The notes under the pieces are model-generated. The model had not been told where the DNA came from and made no database searches. It saw nothing but the letters and a program-made list of their open reading frames with translations. This document shows positions 33,632-40,099 of a DNA stretch of 64,000 bases, piece after piece. The first letter of the stretch is position 1. Each line of letters starts with the position of its first letter. Location: NCBI GenBank assembly GCA_041394285.1, contig JAWKIL010000004.1, forward strand, positions 310,001 through 374,000, written 5' to 3'. The DNA is from CADEDH01 sp041394285 (GTDB lineage Bacteria > Actinomycetota > Acidimicrobiia > Acidimicrobiales > SZUA-35). The position numbers and the translations under genes were made by a program.

Positions 33632-35206
33632 CTGCTGTCTTCGAGGCGGCCTACGGGCCCACGAGCGATTCCGATGCTTCCGACGCCAGGGGCGCCGTGG
33701 TGTTTCCCCCCTAAGGGGGGGGAAAGCGCCACCAGACGGCCGAGATTGTGTTTCCCACTGGTTCCCGAAGGCATCTCCTCCTGATCAGAGGCGACGTCTG
33801 CCGGATGCTTCCGGTCGCCGTTTCCCGGCCCGTCCGGGGAGATGTTCCCCGACATTCGGGAAACATCGGCGGCCTGAACGCGGCGGGCCCGCAGCGCCGC
33901 ACCCAGCACCTCCGTACGCACCCCCTTGCCGGTGTCGCGGAGCACCCGGCTGGCGTCGCGAACAGAGGCGGAGAGGGGCACGCCTGCGGCGTTGAGGCGG
34001 TCGATGGTGTCGAGCGTGCCGGGCGGCAGGGCATCAGCCGCCAGACGGTAACTGATGGTGCCGGCGTCGTCGCGCCGTTTCAGGCTCGCCTCGTCGGGCA
34101 CCCACACCATCCGCTTCTTGGTGTTGACGAGCCTCACGCCGTGGGCGTCGCCTCGGCGCAGCTCCCAGATGACGTCCATCACGTCTTCTTTGCGGCTCCC
34201 GCCGCGGCTGCCCCGGGTCGGGTCCTTGCCGGTGTTGCCGGTCCAAAACGCTGGCGATGCCTTCCCGCTTGAGAGGGCCAAGGGTGTGCTGGTGCAACTG
34301 GTCGTAAACGTCGTTGCTGTTCTCCTCGCCCTCGACCAGGCTCTGTAGGGAGTCGACCACCACGAGACGTGCGCCGACCTCCCGGCACCCGGCCAGCAGC
34401 CGGTGCCCGCCAGCGGCGGTGTTGAGCGTAGGCATCGAGGGCAGCACGGCGTAGTGGAGTTGCGACAGGTTGGTGTCGACCCCGTGGCCCAGGCCGACGA
34501 GGCGGTCGAACAGGTCGGCTTCACCCATCTCGCTGTCGAGGTAGACGACCGGCACCGGGTCGATGCGGCCACGGCCGAGCGGGTTGCGCCCGGTAGCCAG
34601 GCCAACGGCGCAGGCCAGCATCAGTTCGCTCTTGCCGGTTCCCCGGCGGGCGTAGATGTGGGTTGCCCGGCCGGTGGCGATCAAGGGGTCGAGGAGCCAG
34701 TCGCTGGCCTGCCAATCCCTGCCCCAGAACGCTGACCACTCGACGAACGGCGAGCTGGTGGAGCCCGTGCCCGTCGGGCCTGATCGAAGCTGGTCGAGTT
34801 CAGCGAGCAGGGGCTCGGGCGGGATCTCCCCCCGCGCCGTGTACTGCCCGAGCTGCGCGACCAGAGCAAACCACGCCCGATTGAGAGCTAGGCGGGCCAG
34901 ATCGGCCGCGTACTTTGAGGCGTGCGTCCTGGCCGGGCAAGCGTCGAGCAGGTCAAGCAGTTCTGCTCGCCCGCCCACCTCGTCTAGGAGCAACGGTCCC
35001 AGCTCGGCGGCGACCGTCACGGGGTCGACCGGGCAGCCCGCGTGTTGCAGGGTGAGGATGGCGTTGGCGATGTTGCCGTGGCCTGGGCTGTAAAACCATT
35101 CCGGTCTAGCGCCGAGGTCGACAGCGACCCGAATGGCGTCGGAGTCGAGCAGCATGGCGCCGAGGAGAGCACGCTCCGTGCCAAGGTCGTGAGGAGGCAC
35201 CGTCAT
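33622..35206 (-). pseudogene. DnaB-N/AAA+ replicative protein with one frameshift
   Basis: The ATG at 35206 overlaps the upstream stop (ATGA). Residues 5-110 resemble the DnaB N-terminal domain (ERALLGAMLLDSDAIRVAVD, FYSPGHGNIANAILTL). Residues 180-300 form a RecA/AAA_25-type ATPase: Walker A RRGTGKSE (about 188-194), VVYLDSEMGEADLFDRL, Walker B LVVVDSLQSL (281-290). At about 34,240, where relatives read DHTGKD, this frame becomes Gln/Arg-rich and sense continues in another frame (NTGKDPTRGSRGGSRKEDVM, RLVNTKKRMVWVPDEASLKR) to a stop at 33622. A single indel explains it. Role: replication of the excised element. Confidence 0.85.
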
Positions 35207-35397
35207 ACGAGCGACATCCAGCAAACCTCGGCCTCGGCTCGCCGTAGCTCAGCCATTGCCGAGCACACGATGGTGGCCAGGTCGCCGGCAGCCGCTTCGT
35301 CGACATCGGCCAGGAGTCGGGACGCCGCCCTCGCCCTATCTCGCACGTAATCAACGCGGTGCCCCTGGAGCTGGTGGAGATCGGCGCGGGGGATCAC
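35203..35397 (-). CDS. 64-aa element protein coupled to the replication gene
   Basis: A 64-codon frame (MIPRADLHQLQGHRVDYV) whose TGA overlaps the ATG of the replication gene (ATGA), which supports translation. It is helical and Ala/Asp/Arg-rich (ARAASRLLADVDEAAAGDLA). No domain recognised; the position next to the replication gene suggests an accessory role. Confidence 0.6.
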   Translation of the reverse strand: MIPRADLHQLQGHRVDYVRDRARAASRLLADVDEAAAGDLATIVCSAMAELRRAEAEVCWMSLV

Positions 35398-35411
35398 CTT
35401 CTACCCCCGCT

Positions 35412-35435
35412 CCTGTCACAGGGGTCGGCTATAGT
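35412..35435 (+). promoter_or_regulatory. Palindrome plus -10-like box inside the element
   Basis: CCTGTCACAGG (35412-35422) is a perfect 11-bp dyad, followed eight bases later by TATAGT (35430-35435), a good actinobacterial -10 element. A repressor bound to the dyad would cover the -35 area. The transcript would meet the hairpin at 35468-35496 after about 35-60 nt. Function inferred from layout only. Confidence 0.4.
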
Positions 35436-35467
35436 AGGCCGCGCCTCGCCCAAGGCATTAGTTGAGG

Positions 35468-35496
35468 AACGCCCGCCGTGGCCAGCGGCGGGCGTT
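35468..35496 (+). terminator. Strong hairpin terminator
   Basis: AACGCCCGCCG and CGGCGGGCGTT form a perfect 11-bp stem with a 7-nt loop (TGGCCAG), followed on the plus strand by a T-rich run (TTCTGCTGTTCGTTCTC). The stem is symmetric and could also end minus-strand transcripts coming from the 65-aa gene at 35,510. Confidence 0.7.
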
Positions 35497-35509
35497 CTGC
35501 TGTTCGTTC

Positions 35510-35707
35510 TCACGCCGCTCGGTCACCTCGATGAGCGGGATCGACGAGGTCGGTAAGCGTGAGCCGTTCACGCTTAAGGGCCTCGCGAATGATACGGGCG
35601 GCTCGGGCGAGCTTAACGGGGTCATCGAGCGCTCTTACGGCGGCCCGACGACTGAACTCGGCTCGGGCGCGGTGGACCTGATGGTCGGATGGAACAGGTG
35701 CGGGCAT
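35510..35707 (-). CDS. 65-aa element protein
   Basis: A 65-codon frame (MPAPVPSDHQVHRARAEFSR) of helical, basic-acidic character: VKLARAARIIREALKRERLTLTDL. Short proteins with such a DPxKLxxAARIxREAL stretch are common in the replication/regulation region of actinobacterial prophages. No HTH is clear, so I do not call it an excisionase. Confidence 0.5.
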   Translation of the reverse strand: MPAPVPSDHQVHRARAEFSRRAAVRALDDPVKLARAARIIREALKRERLTLTDLVDPAHRGDRAA

Positions 35708-35859
35708 CGCAATCCTATGGGAGGGTCACGAACGCAAGGGGTGGGCTTTGGCGCCCCATCGCTATTGTTCGGATTTGACGCACCTTGTACCGGTGCCTGG
35801 TAGACGGTAGGGCGCCCCTGCGACTCCTCAACGTCAGCGACTGAGCACTTTCTGCGCAC

Positions 35860-37302
35860 CTATTTCCAACGGATCTCGATGCGGCTGGGATCAAACTTTG
35901 GCATCTTTGAGGTGGCCCGGTGAACTACCACAGCGTCAATGAACAAGCGGAGCATTTCCCGGCGCTCGTCCAGCGTCATCACATCCCAGGCCCCCCTGGC
36001 GCTACGAGCCCGAGCGATGTCGATGGGGTGGGTGGGTATGGCGGCCAGCTCGGCCCACAGCTCCTGCTCCCGTTCAGCGATAGCCCTCCGGGCCGTCTGC
36101 CACTCGTTCGACGTCAGGTCCCCATCGGTCCACAGTGCCGCCAGCTCGGCCCGCTTGCGCTCCTGAGCGCTGAGTTGCGAGGTGATGACGTGACGCCGTT
36201 CAGCATCGTGATCTCCTGCCACCTCAGCCAGGAACTCGGGCCGGTCGAGCTGCTCCCAAAGCATCGATACCACCAGCGCGTCCACAGGCGCCATCAGGAC
36301 GGCTGCACAGGCCTTCCCGCCGCGGTTCGGGTGACACATCAAGTAGGGCACCGGACCATCCCGGCGGGCGCGGTGCTGGCCGACTAGTGGCGCCTCGCAT
36401 ACGCCACATCGGGCTATGCCGCCGGTCAACAGGTGGCGGCGAGCTGTCCTCGGTTTCCACTGACGACCTGACACCTCATAAGTGGAGCCGTCGGCGCGAA
36501 GCAGGGTGCGGGGCGCGCCCAGCTTGGCCTTGACCGCCTGCCAGGTCCCTTCGTCGAGGATCGGCTCCCAGGTGCCCGCTCCCAGGATGCGTCCGTGGTG
36601 CGACCGCAGGCCGGCGGCAGTCGGTGACGTCAGGATTGACTTGACGGAGCCGGGCCACAGTTTCCCGCCCGAGCGTGGGCCGGTGACGCCTTTGGCGGCC
36701 AAGTGGTCGGCAATCCTGGTCATCGACCAGCCGGCCAACACCAGCTCGGCCGCCTCACGGATGACGGCGGCCTCGGCCTCATCGATCACGAGTGTCTTGC
36801 GGCCGTCGGCGTCGAGCGCTCGGCGGTACCCGTAGCGGCTGCCGCCGTTGGGTCGACCGGCGCTGGCAAGGTCGTCCATTTTGTCCTTCACTCGTGAACG
36901 AAGCCGGCGGGCTTCAGCTGCGGCTAGGACCGCCTTGATGCCAGCGACCTCGGAACCGACCCGCACGATGCCATCTCGGTCGGTGTGGACCTCGATGATG
37001 CCGGCGGCGTCTAGCTCGGCTGCAAGCTCGAACCAGGCAGCCTCTCGGCGTTCCAGGCGCGTCTGCTCGATAACCCACAGGTGGGCGACTTGGCCTGCCC
37101 GGACGGCGGCGCGTAGAGCGTCGTAGCCGGGCCGGTGAGCGCCGGATGCGGCGCTGATGTCGTTGTCGCAGTAGACCTCGACGGGGAGCCCTGGCCAGGC
37201 GCTGGAGGCGTAGTCGAGCCCCTTGCGCTGTTGCAGGTCCACCCCTTCGGCCCGTCCGCTCCGGTCGACGCTGATGCGGCTGTAGACGGCCACGTGTCGC
37301 AT
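35860..37302 (-). CDS. Large serine recombinase (element integrase)
   Basis: A 480-aa protein from ATG 37302 (MRHVAVYSRISVDRSG); a TTG six bases upstream is an alternative. The N-terminal resolvase domain has the catalytic Ser11 in SRIS, plus WVIEQTRLERREAAWFEL. The recombinase domain (about 150-260) has RPNGGSRYGYRRALDADGRK and WSMTRIADHLAAKGVTGPRS. A zinc ribbon follows: CGVCEAPLVG ... YLMCHPNRGGKACA. The C-terminus is a coiled coil with AQERKRAELAALW. It is intact, starts about 30 bp from the attR core, and is the presumed integrase responsible for the insertion at the CA dinucleotide. Confidence 0.95.
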   Translation of the reverse strand: MRHVAVYSRISVDRSGRAEGVDLQQRKGLDYASSAWPGLPVEVYCDNDISAASGAHRPGYDALRAAVRAGQVAHLWVIEQTRLERREAAWFELAAELDAAGIIEVHTDRDGIVRVGSEVAGIKAVLAAAEARRLRSRVKDKMDDLASAGRPNGGSRYGYRRALDADGRKTLVIDEAEAAVIREAAELVLAGWSMTRIADHLAAKGVTGPRSGGKLWPGSVKSILTSPTAAGLRSHHGRILGAGTWEPILDEGTWQAVKAKLGAPRTLLRADGSTYEVSGRQWKPRTARRHLLTGGIARCGVCEAPLVGQHRARRDGPVPYLMCHPNRGGKACAAVLMAPVDALVVSMLWEQLDRPEFLAEVAGDHDAERRHVITSQLSAQERKRAELAALWTDGDLTSNEWQTARRAIAEREQELWAELAAIPTHPIDIARARSARGAWDVMTLDERREMLRLFIDAVVVHRATSKMPKFDPSRIEIRWK

Positions 37303-37312
37303 GGCCAAGAGA

Positions 37313-37621
37313 CTACACCGCTAGTACGTCTTGACGAAGGTCCACCTCCCACGTCTTCTCGTACCAACCCCGGATCCCGCCCCGCCACGGGCGCTCGGCC
37401 TGGTCGGCCAGCTCGTCGGGGGTGCCCAGGTCATGGCCGGCCGAGAAGTGCTCGCCCGCCCCCAGCAGCACGATCACCCGCACGTCGTCGTCCCGGCCCA
37501 GCGCCAGGAGCGACTCGTCGAGCTGCTCCAGCAGGATGCGGCTCTGGGCGTTGCGGTAGGCCGGGCGGTTGACCGTCACCCGGGCCACGTGGTCGACCAC
37601 GTCGACGTCGATGAAGCTCAT
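37313..37621 (-). pseudogene. Enoyl-CoA hydratase, N-terminal part, truncated by the element
   Basis: Starts MSFIDVDVVDHVARVTVNRP, includes AYRNAQSRILLEQLDESL and GEHFSAGHDLGTPDELAD (crotonase CoA-binding/oxyanion strand A), and reaches WEVDLR at codon 96, where host sequence ends. The element adds six codons (QDVLAV) and a TAG at 37313-37315. The start is 29 bp after the hypE stop, so this was the last cistron of the hydrogenase operon. The remaining 188 codons are at 23,337-23,903. The truncated 102-aa product lacks the active-site half. Confidence 0.93.
37320..37348 (-). other. attR junction (host/element right end)
   Basis: On the minus strand the junction reads GGACCTTCGT-CA-AGACGTAC. 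Host codons (GAC CTT CGT) end at 37334; CA (37333-37332) is the core; AGACGTACTAGCGG belongs to the element. Taken with attL it defines the attP and attB halves. Confidence 0.85.
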
Positions 37622-37650
37622 CGCGGGATCGTAGGACGGATCTGTCGGTC

Positions 37651-38730
37651 TCAGCAGATGCGGGGCAGCTGCTCGCCCAGCGGAAGGTCCACCACCCGGG
37701 TGGCCCCGTAGGGGGTGCGGGCCACCAGCAGGCCGGGATGCTCGGCCACCACCCGGCCGATCGGCACCGCGCCCCCGCCGGCCTCCTGGGCCCGCATGGC
37801 GGCCAGCACGGCGTCGGCCACCGGCTCGGCCACGATCGCCACCAGCCGACCCTCGTTGGCGATGTGCATCGGGTCGAGCCCCAGGAACGAGCAGGCCGCC
37901 GCCACCTCGTCGGGCACCGGGACCCGCAGCTCGTCGTACTCGATCCCCACGCCGGCCGAGGCGGCGATCTCGCACAGCGACGCTCCCAGCCCGCCCCGCG
38001 TGGGGTCCCGCAGCACGTGCACGCCGGCCACACCGTCGCCATGATCGCCGGCGGCCGCCAGCATCGCCGCCACCAGCCCGTTCAACGGCGCCGTGTCGGA
38101 ACGCACGCCGGTACCGAACTCGATCCCTTCCCGCTGCGACAGCACCGCCACCCCGTGCAGCCCGATGGGCCCGCTCACGATCACCACGTCGCCCGGGGCC
38201 GCCCGGCCGGGCCGGATGTCGACCCCCTCGGGGATGACGCCCACACCGGCGGTGTTGAGGTAGATCCCGTCGCCGTGACCGGCCTCCACCACCTTGGTGT
38301 CGCCGGCCACCACGCTCACCCCGGCGGCCCGGGCCGCCGCCCCCACCGCCTCCATCACCCGGCCCAGCACGGCCAGCTCTAGGCCCTCCTCCAGGATGCA
38401 GCCCAGGGTGATCGCCACGGGCTGGGCGCCGGCCATGGCCAGGTCGTTCACCGTGCCGTTGACGGCCAGGTCGCCTATACAGCCGCCGGGGAAGAACAGG
38501 GGCTGGACCACGTAGGAGTCGGTGGTGACGGCCAGGCGGCCGGCACCGGCCGGCACCGGCAGGGCCGCCGCGTCGTGCAGCTCGGCCCCGGGCCGGCCCA
38601 GCGCCGGCAGGAACAGGTGCTCCACCAGCTCGGCCGAGAGCTGCCCCCCGCCCCCGTGACCGAGCACGATCCGGTCGTGCTGGCGCAACGGCAGCGGGCA
38701 GGCCCAACCCTCGGCGGCCCGACCTGTCAT
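37651..38730 (-). CDS. hypE: Hydrogenase expression/formation protein HypE
   Basis: A 359-aa AIR-synthase-fold (PurM-like) protein. Motifs are LGHGGGGQLSAELV, TTDSYVVQPLFFPGG, NDLAMAGAQPVAITLG, GDTKVVEAGHGDGIYLNT and DPTRGGLGASL. It ends PRIC: the terminal Cys359 is the residue that receives the carbamoyl group from HypF and is dehydrated to thiocyanate for cyanide ligands of the NiFe site. The ATG overlaps the hypD stop (ATGA). Confidence 0.96.
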   Translation of the reverse strand: MTGRAAEGWACPLPLRQHDRIVLGHGGGGQLSAELVEHLFLPALGRPGAELHDAAALPVPAGAGRLAVTTDSYVVQPLFFPGGCIGDLAVNGTVNDLAMAGAQPVAITLGCILEEGLELAVLGRVMEAVGAAARAAGVSVVAGDTKVVEAGHGDGIYLNTAGVGVIPEGVDIRPGRAAPGDVVIVSGPIGLHGVAVLSQREGIEFGTGVRSDTAPLNGLVAAMLAAAGDHGDGVAGVHVLRDPTRGGLGASLCEIAASAGVGIEYDELRVPVPDEVAAACSFLGLDPMHIANEGRLVAIVAEPVADAVLAAMRAQEAGGGAVPIGRVVAEHPGLLVARTPYGATRVVDLPLGEQLPRIC

Positions 38731-39845
38731 CGGCTGCCGCCCACACCCACCGGTGTGCCGTCGAGCCGCCGGTACTGGTAGTAGGCGGCGCAGGCCCCCT
38801 CGCCCGACACCATCGTGGCCCCCAGCGGGGTGCGGGGTGTGCAGCGGGTACCGAACGAGGCGCACTCGTGGGGCTTGATCAGACCCTGCAGCACCTCGCC
38901 GCTGCGGCAGTGGGGCGACTCGGGGGCGTCGACGTCGGCCACATCGAAGCGGGCCTCGGCGTCGAGGTGGCGGTACCGGCCGGCCAGGCGCCACCCGCTG
39001 GCCGGGATCGGCCCGATCCCCCGCCACTGGCGGTCGCACACCTCGAACACGTCGGCCACCATGGCCTGGGCCGCCGGGTTGCCCTGGGCCGTCACCACCC
39101 GGCGGTAGGCGTTCTCCACTTCGGCCCGGCCCGACTCCAGCTGGGCCACCACCCGGCGGATGCCATCGAGCACGTCGAGAGGTTCGAACCCGGTGACGAC
39201 GATGGGCAGGCGGTGGCGGGACACCAGCGGATCGTACTGCCAGGTGCCCATCACCGAGCACACGTGGCCGGCGGCCAGGAACCCGTTCACCCGGTTCACG
39301 GGCGAGGTGACGATGGCCTCGATGGCGGGGGGCACGAGCACGTGGGACACGAGCACCGAGAAGTTGGCGATCCCCCGCTCGTGGGCCAGGTGCACGGCCA
39401 TGGCGTTGGCCGGGGCCGTGGTCTCGAAGCCGATGGCGAAGAAGACGACCTGGCGGTCGGGCTGCTCCTCGGCCAGGGCCAGGGCGTCGAGGGGCGAGTA
39501 GACCACCCGCACGTCACCCCCGTTCGCCTTCACCGTGAACAGGTCGACGGCGGAGCCGGGGACCCGGAGCATGTCGCCGAAGGAGCAGAAGATCACCTCG
39601 GGCCGCGCCGCGATGGCCAGCGCCTTGTCGATCATGCCCAGCGGGGTGACGCACACCGGGCAGCCCGGGCCGTGGATCAGCTCGATCCCGGGTGGCAGGA
39701 GCTGGTCGATCCCGTTGCGGATGATCGAATGGGTCTGGCCCCCGCAGACCTCCATGATCGCCCACCGGCCGGTGGTGATCCGCTCGATCTCGGCCAGCAG
39801 CCGGCGGGCCAACGCGGGGTCGCGGAACTCGTCGAGGTACTTCAC
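38727..39845 (-). CDS. hypD: Hydrogenase maturation protein HypD
   Basis: A 372-aa protein with the invariant HypD segments: EVCGGQTHSIIRNG (Cys about 34), HGPGCPVCVTP, FCSFGDMLRVPG, FFAIGFETTAPANA and HVCSVMG. The C-terminal [4Fe-4S] binding cysteines lie in SPHCRSGEVLQGLIKPHEC and FGTRCTP, plus EGACAAYY. HypD holds the Fe(CN)2CO moiety together with HypC. Overlaps hypC (ATGA) and hypE. Confidence 0.96.
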   Translation of the reverse strand: MKYLDEFRDPALARRLLAEIERITTGRWAIMEVCGGQTHSIIRNGIDQLLPPGIELIHGPGCPVCVTPLGMIDKALAIAARPEVIFCSFGDMLRVPGSAVDLFTVKANGGDVRVVYSPLDALALAEEQPDRQVVFFAIGFETTAPANAMAVHLAHERGIANFSVLVSHVLVPPAIEAIVTSPVNRVNGFLAAGHVCSVMGTWQYDPLVSRHRLPIVVTGFEPLDVLDGIRRVVAQLESGRAEVENAYRRVVTAQGNPAAQAMVADVFEVCDRQWRGIGPIPASGWRLAGRYRHLDAEARFDVADVDAPESPHCRSGEVLQGLIKPHECASFGTRCTPRTPLGATMVSGEGACAAYYQYRRLDGTPVGVGGSR

Positions 39846-40096
39846 GGCGTGCCCGCCCCCAACTCCTCGTCCAGGATCCCGAGCTGGCGGAACAGGGCCA
39901 GGGTCTCCAGCGCCGACGCCTCGTCGACCCGGGCGATGGCGAAGCCGACGTGGACGATGGCGTACTCACCCACCGCCAGGTCGGGTAGGTAGGCGAGGCA
40001 GATGTCCTTGCGGATGCCGTCGAAATCGATGGTGGCCATACGGGTGCCGCGTTCGTCGCGCACCTCCACGATCTTGCCGGGAACAGCCAGGCACAT
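39842..40096 (-). CDS. hypC: Hydrogenase assembly chaperone HypC
   Basis: An 84-aa protein starting MCLAVPGKIVEV. Cys2 is the essential ligand-binding residue after Met removal, and the beta-barrel motif LAVPGK plus DLAVGEYAIVHVGFAIARVD are typical of HypC/HupF. Only three bases separate it from the hypF stop, and it overlaps hypD by 4 bp. Confidence 0.96.
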   Translation of the reverse strand: MCLAVPGKIVEVRDERGTRMATIDFDGIRKDICLAYLPDLAVGEYAIVHVGFAIARVDEASALETLALFRQLGILDEELGAGTP

Positions 40097-40099
40097 GGT

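Larger units (their letters stand above)
23902..37333. mobile_element. 13.4-kb integrated capsid-encoding element (phiRv1/phiRv2- or satellite-like)
   Basis: The boundaries come from the split enoyl-CoA hydratase: plus-strand TG at 23902-23903 and TG at 37332-37333 are the two copies of a 2-bp core, so the element with one core is 13,430 bp. Minus-strand order is serine recombinase, 65-aa protein, 64-aa protein, DnaB-N/AAA+ protein, 140-aa protein, terminase, portal, protease, capsid, 56-aa protein. Cargo genes follow at the left end. No tail, tape-measure, holin, endolysin or repressor gene is recognisable. This gene set is that of tail-less phage-like elements (phiRv1/phiRv2) and capsid-forming satellites. 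Helicase, terminase, portal, protease and capsid genes carry frameshifts, so this copy is probably defective for particle formation, while excision could still be possible. Confidence 0.92.

Noticed and set aside
27607..35206. Programmed frameshifts joining the phage gene fragments
   Set aside because: Too many shifts in unrelated genes, in both directions, and an in-frame stop in the capsid N-terminus; decay or sequence error is more likely.
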